Below, one piece after another: positions 33,382 through 40,928 of a DNA stretch of 64,000 bases. The stretch lies in the NCBI RefSeq assembly GCF_004353505.1, contig NZ_SMNQ01000014.1, forward strand, positions 62,001-126,000, written 5' to 3'. The DNA is from Streptomyces sp. WAC05374. GTDB taxonomy: Bacteria > Actinomycetota > Actinomycetes > Streptomycetales > Streptomycetaceae. The number at the start of each line of letters is the position of its first letter. Positions within the stretch are counted from its first letter, which is position 1. The position numbers were made by a program, and so were the translations under genes. The notes under the pieces are model-generated. The model worked only from the letters and a program-made list of their open reading frames with translations. It did no database searches and was not told where the DNA came from.

Positions 33382-34431
33382 ATGAAGCTCGCCGCCGAAG
33401 TCAAGAACGCCGTCACGCCCCGGGCCGCGCTGCTGGTCATCGGTGTGCTCGCCCTCCAGTTGCTGTTCATCGCCTCCTACGTGGGCGCGCTGCACGACCC
33501 GAAGCCGAAGGAGGTGCCCTTCGGGGTGGTGGCGCCGGGAGCGGCGGCCTCCCAGGCGGCCGGGCGGCTGGCGGGCCTGCCCGGTGATCCGCTGGACCCC
33601 CGGGTGCTCGGCGACCGGGAAGAGGCCCTGCGGCAGATCATGGACCGGGAGATCGACGGCGCCCTGATCATCGACCCGAGGGGGCCGACCGACACCCTGC
33701 TCGTCGCCTCCGGCGGCGGCACCGTGCTGGCCAACGCCCTGCACACGATCATCACGGAGGTCGAACGGCCGCAGCGGCGCACGGTACGGACGGTGGACGT
33801 GGCTCCCGCCTCCGCGCAGGACTTCGACGGCCTGTCCGCGTTCTACCTGGTGGTGGGGTGGTGCGTGGGCGGCTACCTGCTCGCCTCGATCCTGGCGATC
33901 AGCGCGGGCTCCCGGCCCGCCAACCCCCAGCGCGCCGTCATCCGGCTCGCCGTCCTGGCGCTCTCCGCGCTCCTCGGGGGCCTCGGCGGCGCCGTGATCG
34001 TCGGCCCCGTCCTCGGTGCCCTGCCCGGCAGCGTCGCCGCCCTGTGGGGCCTGGGCACGCTGGTGGTCTTCTCGGTCGGCGCGGTCACGCTCGCGCTCCA
34101 GGCGGTCTTCGGGATCGTCGGCATCGGCCTGGCGGTCCTGCTGATCGTGATCGCGGGCAACCCGAGCGCGGGCGGCGCCTTCCCCGCCCCCATGCTGCCC
34201 GACTTCTGGCGGACGATCGGCCCGGGCCTGCCGCCCGGCGCGGGGACCTGGGCGGCGCGCTCGATCGCGTACTTCAAGGGCAACGCCCTCTCGGGCGCGA
34301 TGCAGGTCCTCGCCATCTGGGCGGTCATCGGCACCGTGCTCACGCTGGTGATGTCGGCGGTACGGAGGCGGGACGGGGCCGACGAGCGGCCGGACGGCAC
34401 ACCCGCCGGCGCGGACACCGGCCGGACCTGA
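33382..34431 (+). CDS. ABC-2-like / YhgE-Pip-type multi-pass membrane protein
   Basis: 349 residues. An N-terminal helix (AALLVIGVLALQLLFIASYV) is followed by a ~120-residue extracytoplasmic domain (FGVVAPG...ALIIDPRG...VEVERPQ-like) and five to six C-terminal helices. This matches the half-size DUF3533/YhgE-like membrane proteins related to ABC-2 permeases. Many Streptomyces copies are of unknown role, and export or a signalling function are both possible. It shares an intergenic region with dnaE2 and its SOS box, though a role in the damage response is not shown. Confidence 0.8.
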   Translation: MKLAAEVKNAVTPRAALLVIGVLALQLLFIASYVGALHDPKPKEVPFGVVAPGAAASQAAGRLAGLPGDPLDPRVLGDREEALRQIMDREIDGALIIDPRGPTDTLLVASGGGTVLANALHTIITEVERPQRRTVRTVDVAPASAQDFDGLSAFYLVVGWCVGGYLLASILAISAGSRPANPQRAVIRLAVLALSALLGGLGGAVIVGPVLGALPGSVAALWGLGTLVVFSVGAVTLALQAVFGIVGIGLAVLLIVIAGNPSAGGAFPAPMLPDFWRTIGPGLPPGAGTWAARSIAYFKGNALSGAMQVLAIWAVIGTVLTLVMSAVRRRDGADERPDGTPAGADTGRT

Positions 34432-34441
34432 GCGGGTCAGC

Positions 34442-34879
34442 TCACGACACGGTCCTGATGCAGGCGGTCGCCGTCGCCACGGCGACGGTCCGGCCCTCGG
34501 GGTCGAGGAGCTCCCCGGAGAGGAAGCACACCTCCCGGCCCCGCTGCACCACCCGGCCGCGCCCCACGAGCCGCCCCGGCCGGGCGGGCCGGAGGAACTG
34601 GACGTGCAGGTCCAGCGTCGGGGCGAACTGCCCGGGCGGCAGGGTGGCGACCAGGGCGGGGCCCAGGGTGTCGTCGAGCATGGCGGCCAGGAAACCGCCC
34701 TGCACGCTTCCGGCCGGGTTCAGGAACTGCTCCCCCGCGTGGAAGGCGACCTCGATGGTCGCCGCCTCGGGGTCGACCGCGACGAGCTCCCAGCCCAGCG
34801 TCGTGGCGGCGGCCGGCGGCGGGACGCGCCCGGCCCGGACGTCCCAAAAGAACCCTTCGCGCTGCTCTTCCATGGTCAT
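34442..34879 (-). CDS. PaaI-family hotdog-fold thioesterase (first of two)
   Basis: 145 residues. The hotdog signature is NPAGSVQGGFLAAMLDDTLG, where Gln replaces the common catalytic-site His (normally NPxGxxHGG), and FLRPARPGRLVGRGRVVQRG follows. The family hydrolyses acyl-CoA thioesters, often aromatic. ATGs at 34879 and 34873 are both possible. It lies 9 nt downstream of the ferritin-like gene in the same direction, so the two are one transcript. The related copy at 36431 keeps the His. Confidence 0.88.
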   Translation of the reverse strand: MTMEEQREGFFWDVRAGRVPPPAAATTLGWELVAVDPEAATIEVAFHAGEQFLNPAGSVQGGFLAAMLDDTLGPALVATLPPGQFAPTLDLHVQFLRPARPGRLVGRGRVVQRGREVCFLSGELLDPEGRTVAVATATACIRTVS

Positions 34880-34888
34880 GGGAGGACC

Positions 34889-36085
34889 CTACGGGTTCGC
34901 CGCCCGGTCCGGGCCGCCCCCGGAGCCGGGACCGGAACCGGGGCCGGTGGCCGGACCGGAGCCGGTGGCCGGACCGGAGCCGGAATCCGCGCCCAGGGAT
35001 ATCGCGTCGTCGACCTCCTGCCGGCGCGCGCCCAGTTCGGCCTCGTACCGCTCCCGGTCCACCGCCTCGGCGATGTCCTCGTCCTGCCGCATGAGCGCTT
35101 CCAGGTCACCCTTGGCGTTGTCGAGGATCCCCATGTCGGTGTACGCGGCCCGGACCCGCTCACCCCACAGGCCGACGTCCTTGACGCAGGGCACGACCCG
35201 GCTGAACAGCAGTGACTGGTAGAGGCGGTACATCTCGGAGTTGTCGACGAACTCCATGCACTCGTCGAGCGGCAGCCCGAGCTGTTCGTACACCTCCCGG
35301 CCCTTGAAGCGGTCGCGCAGCAGGTAGCAGCCCTCGACCACGAACTCCTCACGCTCGGCCCGCTCGGCCGTGGTGAGCTGGGCGTAGTAGTCCTTCAGCG
35401 CGAGCCGCCCGAAGGCCACATGACGGGCCTCGTCCTGCATCACATAGGCGAGAAGCTGCTTGACCAGCGGGTTGGTGGACACGTCCCGGAAGAGGCCGAA
35501 GGCCGCGAGGGCCAGGCCCTCGATGAGGACCTGCATGCCCAGGTAGGGCAGGTCCCAGCGGGAGTCCTCCAGCGACTCGGCGAGCAGCTTGGCGAGGTCC
35601 TGGTTGATCGGGTAGTACATCCCGACCTTCTCGCGCAGGAACCGCGTGTACAGCTCCACGTGCCGCGCCTCGTCCATGGTCTGCGTGGCCGCGTAGAACT
35701 TGGAGTCCAGGTCGGGCGCGGACTCGACGATGCGTGCCGAGACGTTCAGGGCGCCCTGTTCCCCGTGGAGGAACTGGCTGAACAGCCACGACCCCTGGTG
35801 CCGGGTGAACTCGACGCGCTCCCGCTCGGTCATCCGGTCCCAGACCCGCGAGCCGAGCAGCGGGTTGAACTCGTCGGGGAGCCCTGCCGCGTTGTCGGGA
35901 TCGACCTCGAGGTCCCAGTCGATGCGTTTCTGGGCGTCCCACTGCTTGTCCTTGCCCTTCTGGTACAGGTTCAGCAGCCGGTCGCGCCCGTCGTCGTAGT
36001 CCCAATTGAAGCGGGTGGCCCCCGCCATCGGTACGTTCCAGATCTCCTTGGGGGCACCCGGGACGTAGAAGTCGAAGAAGCTCAC
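34889..36085 (-). CDS. Ferritin-like (R2-type) diiron oxygenase candidate
   Basis: 398 residues from GTG 36085; GGAAGG lies 11 nt upstream. The helical core has a full six-ligand diiron set in the ribonucleotide-reductase-like pattern: E109 (HGEQGA), E139/H142 (DEARHVE), E189 (IEGLALAAFG) and E219/H222 (DEARHVAFG). The N-terminal part (FFDFYVPGAPKEIWNVP, then LLNLYQKGKDKQWDAQKRID) is conserved-looking, and the C-terminus is a Gly/Pro/Ser tail. Such enzymes use O2 for hydroxylation, desaturation or N-oxidation. The substrate is unknown. With a second O2-type enzyme and two thioesterases nearby, it probably acts on an acyl-CoA or acyl-carrier intermediate. Confidence 0.85.
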   Translation of the reverse strand: MSFFDFYVPGAPKEIWNVPMAGATRFNWDYDDGRDRLLNLYQKGKDKQWDAQKRIDWDLEVDPDNAAGLPDEFNPLLGSRVWDRMTERERVEFTRHQGSWLFSQFLHGEQGALNVSARIVESAPDLDSKFYAATQTMDEARHVELYTRFLREKVGMYYPINQDLAKLLAESLEDSRWDLPYLGMQVLIEGLALAAFGLFRDVSTNPLVKQLLAYVMQDEARHVAFGRLALKDYYAQLTTAERAEREEFVVEGCYLLRDRFKGREVYEQLGLPLDECMEFVDNSEMYRLYQSLLFSRVVPCVKDVGLWGERVRAAYTDMGILDNAKGDLEALMRQDEDIAEAVDRERYEAELGARRQEVDDAISLGADSGSGPATGSGPATGPGSGPGSGGGPDRAANP

Positions 36086-36101
36086 TGGTGTCCAGACCTT
36101 C

Positions 36102-36136
36102 CGAGAGCGAGAGCGAGAGAGCGAAAGCGAAAGCGC
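36102..36136. repeat. GAGAGC/GAAAGC hexamer repeats in a 5' leader
   Basis: About six imperfect copies of a purine-rich hexamer lie 17-51 nt upstream of the GTG of the diiron gene. In its mRNA the leader is therefore pyrimidine-rich (CUUUCG/CUCUCG). Length change here could alter expression. Confidence 0.8.
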
Positions 36137-36158
36137 GTGCCCGTCTTCGTGCCCATGG

Positions 36159-36182
36159 ATCAACCGTCGGATCTACCGTCGG
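36159..36182. repeat. 12-bp tandem direct repeat, operator-like
   Basis: ATCAACCGTCGG is followed immediately by ATCTACCGTCGG (11 of 12 identical), 74 nt upstream of the diiron gene and next to the A/T-rich GTAAATTAGAC, a possible promoter element. Confidence 0.6.
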
Positions 36183-36299
36183 GTAAATTAGACTCCCCGT
36201 CACCACGGGTCAAGGGCGTGAGAGCATTCCGCCGAGGCCAAGGGGAGTTGGCCGAAAACATGCGCTCCATTCATGATCGACATTCCCCGGATCACGCGC

Positions 36300-36327
36300 C
36301 TTGACAAGCCGTCAGGCCGCTGTCAAG
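36300..36327. promoter_or_regulatory. Inverted repeat CTTGACA-N14-TGTCAAG
   Basis: Perfect 7-bp arms, each containing TTGACA, face each other ~104 nt upstream of the hotdog gene at 36431. They could be an operator, or two opposed -35 elements; no clear -10 element is seen at the right distance on either strand. Confidence 0.5.
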
Positions 36328-36430
36328 AATCGGTGGCACTTGATGCCCCGAAATCCGGCATGCGCTGATCATGCCGCGCGTACGGTTCGGCTCCCGGTCC
36401 CTCCCCACAGGAAAGAAGGGAAGCCTCGAC

Positions 36431-36889
36431 GTGTCCGAAACGCACCTCGAGCAGGAAACCGTTTACGATCGCCTGGGCGATCTTCCGCCGGTCGCGGAAT
36501 TGATCTCCTGGAAGCTTCTGGGACTGGACCGGGCGGCGAATTCCATCCATCTCTCGTTCACCGCCGCCAAGGAGTTCACCAATCCCGGCGGGACCGTTCA
36601 CGGCGGATTCATCACCGCCATGCTGGATGAATGCATGGGTTCCGCGGTGGTGGGCCTCACCGAGGCGGAGTTCCTTCCCTCGACCATCTCCATGACCACC
36701 GATTTCATCAAACCGGTGTTTGTCGGTGAGGTCTTCGGCGAGGGCCGGATCACCTCGATGGGCGGCAAGTCGGCCTTCCTGGAGGGGAAGCTCACGGACG
36801 CCGGGGGCACGACGCTGGCCCGGTCCGTGGCCGCCTACCGCCTGCTGCCGTGGCCGGAGCACCTCAAGCCCCGGCCCAAGCGGGGCTGA
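36431..36889 (+). CDS. PaaI-family hotdog-fold thioesterase (second of two)
   Basis: 152 residues from GTG 36431, with GGGAAG ~8 nt upstream; an extension to 36371 lacks a ribosome site. The hotdog motif is complete, NPGGTVHGGFITAMLDECMG, with His in HGG. A TDFIKPVFVGEVFGEGRI strand follows. It likely hydrolyses an acyl-CoA or acyl-protein thioester made or consumed by the neighbouring oxygenases. It starts the rightward arm (hotdog, HDO, GNAT-like, methyltransferase). A 142-nt repeat-filled spacer separates it from the next gene. Confidence 0.88.
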   Translation: MSETHLEQETVYDRLGDLPPVAELISWKLLGLDRAANSIHLSFTAAKEFTNPGGTVHGGFITAMLDECMGSAVVGLTEAEFLPSTISMTTDFIKPVFVGEVFGEGRITSMGGKSAFLEGKLTDAGGTTLARSVAAYRLLPWPEHLKPRPKRG

Positions 36890-36904
36890 CCGCCCCGGGC
36901 GACG

Positions 36905-36994
36905 CACGACCACGCATTCGCACGACCACGCATTCGCACGACCACGCATTCGCACGTCCGCACCATCCGCACGTCCGCACCATCCGCACGTCCG
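36905..36994. repeat. Two adjoining short tandem arrays
   Basis: Three perfect copies of the 16-mer CACGACCACGCATTCG (36905-36952) run directly into two perfect copies plus an 8-nt start of the 17-mer CACGTCCGCACCATCCG (36953-36994). The array fills the spacer between the hotdog gene and the haem-oxygenase-like gene, ending 37 nt before the latter. Both units begin CACG and end TCCG/TTCG, so one may derive from the other. Confidence 0.95.
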
Positions 36995-37030
36995 CATCGC
37001 GAGCAACGAATCTCCGGAAGGAAGCGGAAC

Positions 37031-37690
37031 ATGAGCAACTTCGAAAAGCTGCTGGCCGCCACGGAAGACGAGTTCAGGAGCGAGATCGAGCAGAACCCGC
37101 TGATCGAGGTGGTCGCCGGCGGGCAGATGAAGCGCGAGCACTACATCAGCTACCTGCGCGAGACGTACCACATGGTCCGGCACACCTCCAGGATGCTGTC
37201 CCTGGCCGGCGCCAGGCTCGGTGACGACTACCGCGAGCTGCGGGACTGGTTCTTCGAGCAGGTCCAGGAGGAGAACAACCACGACCTCTTCTGCATCAAG
37301 GACCTGACGAACCTCGGCGAGAACGCCGAGGAGGTCCTCGCGGTGCCGCCGAAGCCCGGCTCCTGGGGCCTGGTCGCCCAGAACTACTACATGGCCACCT
37401 ACGGCAGCCCGCTCGGCATCCTCGGCGTGGCGAGCCTCACCGAGGGGCTCGGCGCGGACCTCGGCAAGTCGATGGCCGACCTCCTCAAGAGCGAGTACGG
37501 CCTGGAGAAGAACCAGATCTCCTTCATCAAGAGCCACGCCGGATTCGACGCCCGGCACATCGAGGACGTGAAGAGGGCGGTCAACGAACTCCTCGTCAAG
37601 GAATCCGACCTGGACGAGGTCGTCCACGGCAGGCGGATGACGATCCACTACTACGGCCGGATGTTCCGGGACGTGCTGGCGAGCGCCTGA
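37031..37690 (+). CDS. Haem-oxygenase-like diiron oxidase (HDO; TenA/UndA/SznF-type fold)
   Basis: 219 residues, starting ATG 37031 behind CGGAAGGAAG. The all-helical TenA-like fold has the HDO iron ligands: E81 and H84 in QEENNHDLF, E138 in LTEGLG, and H176 with nearby D173, E178 and D179 in FDARHIEDV. Family members UndA, BesC and SznF use O2 and a transient diiron centre to cleave C-C bonds (1-alkene formation) or hydroxylate N atoms. The substrate here is unknown. Finding it beside a ferritin-like diiron enzyme, two thioesterases, a GNAT-like protein and a methyltransferase indicates a small-molecule pathway, possibly starting from a fatty acid or amino acid. Confidence 0.85.
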   Translation: MSNFEKLLAATEDEFRSEIEQNPLIEVVAGGQMKREHYISYLRETYHMVRHTSRMLSLAGARLGDDYRELRDWFFEQVQEENNHDLFCIKDLTNLGENAEEVLAVPPKPGSWGLVAQNYYMATYGSPLGILGVASLTEGLGADLGKSMADLLKSEYGLEKNQISFIKSHAGFDARHIEDVKRAVNELLVKESDLDEVVHGRRMTIHYYGRMFRDVLASA

Positions 37691-37733
37691 GCGGTCGCGG
37701 CTCCTCCGGCACCTCGACGTCAAGGGAGATGAC

Positions 37734-38426
37734 GTGCCACCGAAGCGCAGCTCGGTACTGGACAACGAGGAACGCGAATCATTCATCACGCACACGGCCG
37801 CCCCGCCCGATCACGACGTGCTCCGGGAGTTACGCAAGTACCAGCTCTCCGAGATCACCGAGACGTGGGAGGAGGAGGACTACCGGGACTTCCTGAAGAA
37901 GGCCCTCACCCCGCTCGGGCTGTTCCGGGAGGAATTCCTGCCCGGTCAGTCGTCGAGCTGCTACCGGATCACCTTCAGCGGTGAGACCACGGCGATCTTC
38001 CGGCTCACCCCCACGGAACCCGGCTCGGTGTTCCACCAGGTCATCCCGGGGGCGGCCGGGAAGAAGATCCTCGAGGTGAACAACGTCGCGGTCGAGGAGA
38101 GTTTCCGGGGAGACCTCCTGCTGGGCGTGATCCTCCGGGACTGCGCACTGCTCGCCCACGAGAAGGGCTACGACTTCGTCGCCGGGGTGGTACGGCACGA
38201 CATCCTCCCCCTGTTCGTCGATTTCGGCACCATTCCCGTGCGGCACGACCCCCTGCACGTCCTGGGGGACGAGAACATCCACGATTACGTCACCTACTTC
38301 ATGACCCACCGGCGTGAGCACATCGACTACGCCTGTGCCCGGGGGTACCACTACTTCCACCGCAAGGTCACGATGAACGCGATCGACGCGGACGTACGGC
38401 GTTCGCGCGAACGCGCCGGGCGGTGA
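37734..38426 (+). CDS. GNAT-fold acyltransferase-like protein of the oxidative gene set
   Basis: 230 residues from GTG 37734, with GGGAGA ~8 nt upstream. The central part has a GNAT-like strand-loop pattern (ILEVNNVAVEESFRGDLLLG, with LLLGVILRDCALLAHEKGYD resembling motif A/B). The fold recalls long-chain N-acyl amino acid synthases (FeeM-like) more than small acetyltransferases. The C-terminal YHYFHRKVTMNAIDADVRR is unusual. If the resemblance holds, it would attach an acyl group from acyl-ACP or acyl-CoA to an amine. It lies between the HDO and the methyltransferase, 43 nt and 6 nt away. Confidence 0.6.
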   Translation: MPPKRSSVLDNEERESFITHTAAPPDHDVLRELRKYQLSEITETWEEEDYRDFLKKALTPLGLFREEFLPGQSSSCYRITFSGETTAIFRLTPTEPGSVFHQVIPGAAGKKILEVNNVAVEESFRGDLLLGVILRDCALLAHEKGYDFVAGVVRHDILPLFVDFGTIPVRHDPLHVLGDENIHDYVTYFMTHRREHIDYACARGYHYFHRKVTMNAIDADVRRSRERAGR

Positions 38427-38432
38427 GGGCCG

Positions 38433-39500
38433 ATGGACGACACGGCACCTGAGACCCCCGCGGCCGCCCCCGCCCCGGAGGCCATGCCCGCGAGCACGCG
38501 GCTCCTGCTGCCGGTGCTCCAGATGATGGCGGCGAAGGCCGTGCACACCGCGGCCGAACTCGGCCTCGCCGACCTGCTGGCCGAGCGCCCGTACAGCAGT
38601 GCCGAACTGGCGGAGAAGACCGGTGCCCACCATGGGTCGCTGCGCCGGCTGCTGCTGGCCCTGGCCGGTCTGGGCGTCGTCACCCAGGGGGACGACGACC
38701 GCTTCTCGCTGGCCGCGCTCGGGCAGCCCCTGCGGCGGGACGCCCCCGACTCGGTGCTCGGGCTGGTGCGGCTCGGGTGCGGGCCGGAGGTCTGGCGGGC
38801 CTGGGAGCACCTGCTGCCGAGCGTCCGCACCGGGCAGCCGGCCTGGGAGCTGGCGCACGGGGTGGACTGGCTCGGCTTCTACGCGGACAACCCCGAGCGG
38901 GCCGCCGTGTTCCACCGGTCCCAGGCCGAGCACACGCGCGACACCATGCCCGGCATCCTGGCCGCCGCCGACTTCTCCCGCTTCCCCACGGTGGTGGACG
39001 TGGGCGGCGGGGACGGCACGCTCATGGCGCACGTCCTGTCGTCCCACCCCGGACTTGAGGGCGTGCTGGTCGACCTGCCCTCCGGACTCGCCGGCGCGGC
39101 GGGCCGGCTCGCCGCCGCGGGCGTCACGGACCGGTGCCGGGTGGTCGGCGGGGACTTCTTCACCTCGGTGCCGGAGGGCGGGGACGCCTACGTGCTGAAG
39201 GAGATCCTCCACGACTGGGAGGACGACCGGGCGGTCGCCATTCTGCGTACCGTCCGGGCGGCCATGCCCCCGGACGGCCGGCTGGTCGTCGTCGAGCGGG
39301 TGCTGCCGGAGCGGGCGGCAGCCGGTCCGGTCGAGGCGCACCTGTACCTGCGTGACCTGCTGATGCTCACGGTCACCGGGGGCAGGGAACGCACGGAGCA
39401 GGAGTTCCACGCGCTGTTCGGGGCCGCCGGGTTCGCTCCGGCCCGGACGTCGCACCCCCTGCCGTCCGGTTACCGGGTGGTGGAGGCGGTACCGGCCTGA
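38433..39500 (+). CDS. Class I SAM-dependent O-methyltransferase
   Basis: 355 residues in the two-part layout of plant-type O-methyltransferases: an N-terminal dimerisation winged helix (LELGLADLLAERPYSSAELA-like region, residues ~30-90) and a C-terminal SAM domain with VVDVGGGDGTLMAH (motif I), GGDFFTSVPEGGDAYVLKEI and the catalytic His in LHDWEDD. It transfers a methyl group to a hydroxyl on a small molecule, probably the last step of the cluster. ATG 38433 is 6 nt after the previous TGA. A perfect long hairpin follows. Confidence 0.92.
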   Translation: MDDTAPETPAAAPAPEAMPASTRLLLPVLQMMAAKAVHTAAELGLADLLAERPYSSAELAEKTGAHHGSLRRLLLALAGLGVVTQGDDDRFSLAALGQPLRRDAPDSVLGLVRLGCGPEVWRAWEHLLPSVRTGQPAWELAHGVDWLGFYADNPERAAVFHRSQAEHTRDTMPGILAAADFSRFPTVVDVGGGDGTLMAHVLSSHPGLEGVLVDLPSGLAGAAGRLAAAGVTDRCRVVGGDFFTSVPEGGDAYVLKEILHDWEDDRAVAILRTVRAAMPPDGRLVVVERVLPERAAAGPVEAHLYLRDLLMLTVTGGRERTEQEFHALFGAAGFAPARTSHPLPSGYRVVEAVPA

Positions 39501-39521
39501 GGGCCGCCTGGGGAACGGTCA

Positions 39522-39570
39522 TGACAGGGCCCCGGGACGCCGGTTCGTACGGCGGCCCGGGGCCCTGTCA
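39522..39570. terminator. Long perfect bidirectional hairpin terminator
   Basis: Outer arms TGACAGGGCCCCGGG and CCCGGGGCCCTGTCA (15 bp, perfect) enclose an inner CGCCG/CGGCG stem. It lies between the methyltransferase stop (39500) and the convergent protease stop (39582), so it can end both transcripts. Confidence 0.9.
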
Positions 39571-39581
39571 CCTCGCCGGCG

Positions 39582-40667
39582 TCAGCCGATCTGCGCGCCG
39601 AACGTGCTCAGCGCCTCCGTGACCGGCTGGAAGAACGTCTCACCGCCCGAGGAGCAGTCGCCGCTGCCGCCCGAGGTCAGTCCGACCGCCGTGTCGCCCG
39701 AGAAGAGCGAGCCGCCGCTGTCGCCCGGCTCGGCACAGACGTTGGTCTGGATGAGGCCCTCGACGACCTGGCCGTTGCCGTAGTTCACGGTGGCGTTCAG
39801 TCCGGTGACCTCGCCGTCGTGGACCTGGGTGGTCGAGCCGCTGCGGGTCACCTTCATCCCGACGGTCGCCTCGCCCGCCTTGGTGATGGCCTGCGTGCCG
39901 CCGCCGTAGAGGTTGACCTCGCTGGGATGCGCGGTGTCACCGGCGTACTTGACCAGCGCGAAGTCGTTGCCGGGGAACTGCGAGTCGACCATCGTGCCGA
40001 CCGCCGCTCCGCCCTGGGAGTCCGACCACTCGCTGCCCGTCTCGCCGCAGTGGCCGGCCGTGATGAAGTGCGGCTGGCCGTCCTTGACGACGTTGAAGCC
40101 GAGCGAGCAGCGCCCGCCGCCGGAGTGTATGGCGTCACCGCCCGCGATGAAGGGCCTGAACTCACCCGCCGTGCGCTTCAGCTCCGCCTTGCTGCCCAGC
40201 CCCTTCACGACCTGGGTGAGCTTGTCCAGGGCGGCGCCCTTGACCGTACGGTCGGCCGTGACGACGACCTTGTTGCTCACCGGGTCGACGGCCCAGGACG
40301 TCCCGGGTATGGTCGCCCGGTTCTTCAGCGTCCGCCCGGCACCGGCCAGCTCGGACAGCGTGTGCTCGACCAGTCTGGCCTTGCCGCCCGCCTCGCGCAC
40401 GGACCGCGCCGCGGCCTCGTCGACCACGTTGACCACCAGGGTCCTGGACGTGGCGTCGTAGTACGCGCCGGCGGCGTCGCCGCCGAGCGTCCTGTCGAGC
40501 GTCGCGGCGAGGGTGCCCGCCGCGGGCGCCGAGAGCGTCTTCACGGTGAACCGGGGTGCTTCCTCGCTGGCGTTCGCAGTCTGGAAGGTGACTCCCGCTC
40601 CCAGCAGAGCGACAGCGGCTCCGCCCGCGATCGCCGCACGCCTTGTGGGTATGCGTCGGTGCTTCAC
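39582..40667 (-). CDS. Streptogrisin-type S1E (alpha-lytic-like) secreted serine protease with propeptide
   Basis: 361 residues. GTG at 40667 has AGGAGAGG 7 nt upstream; a longer frame to 40721 would bury the signal peptide. The order is signal (RAAIAGGAAVALLGAGVTFQ), a ~150-residue pro-region with ATLDRTLGGDAAGAYYDATS and a second pro-repeat, then the mature chymotrypsin-fold protease. The catalytic triad is His in HFITAGHCG, Asp in GNDFALVKY and Ser in CAEPGDSGGSLFSG. The propeptide folds the enzyme and is then removed. It degrades extracellular protein, like S. griseus proteases. Confidence 0.93.
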   Translation of the reverse strand: MKHRRIPTRRAAIAGGAAVALLGAGVTFQTANASEEAPRFTVKTLSAPAAGTLAATLDRTLGGDAAGAYYDATSRTLVVNVVDEAAARSVREAGGKARLVEHTLSELAGAGRTLKNRATIPGTSWAVDPVSNKVVVTADRTVKGAALDKLTQVVKGLGSKAELKRTAGEFRPFIAGGDAIHSGGGRCSLGFNVVKDGQPHFITAGHCGETGSEWSDSQGGAAVGTMVDSQFPGNDFALVKYAGDTAHPSEVNLYGGGTQAITKAGEATVGMKVTRSGSTTQVHDGEVTGLNATVNYGNGQVVEGLIQTNVCAEPGDSGGSLFSGDTAVGLTSGGSGDCSSGGETFFQPVTEALSTFGAQIG

Positions 40668-40928
40668 AACTCGACCTCTCCTGTGGGGGGCCGTGCCGGG
40701 GTACGTGGGGTGCCCTGACACGGAGGATGGTCAGCCCACTATCCCGATACCAACCGGTAGCACACAAGGTCGACTTCAGGACGCGCACGCGACCTTCACT
40801 CCGTGCCCCCGGCACGCCCACCACTCCCGGCACGGGCGCCGGTTGACGTTTGCGAATACCGGCCACGTCCCGGCAGGCGACAAAGCGACCGCGTACAGGC
40901 ACCCTGATGGGTAGTCATCGACCGACTG

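Larger units (their letters stand above)
36086..36430. promoter_or_regulatory. Divergent control region of the oxidative gene set
   Basis: 345 nt between the minus-strand diiron gene and the plus-strand hotdog gene. It contains GAGAGC/GAAAGC hexamer repeats (36102-36136), a 12-bp direct repeat (36159-36182) and an inverted repeat CTTGACA-N14-TGTCAAG (36300-36327). The arrangement looks like a bidirectional promoter with operator sites. No gene fits here. Confidence 0.6.

Noticed and set aside
36905..36994. Replication origin iterons or an attachment site
   Set aside because: No replication initiator, integrase or tRNA gene is nearby; the units are too few and sit inside an operon leader.
39570..39582. 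Metalloprotease inhibitor link between the I78-like protein and the two streptogrisins
   Set aside because: The inhibitor candidate lacks a signal peptide and is 8-20 kb away, so proximity alone does not support a functional pair.
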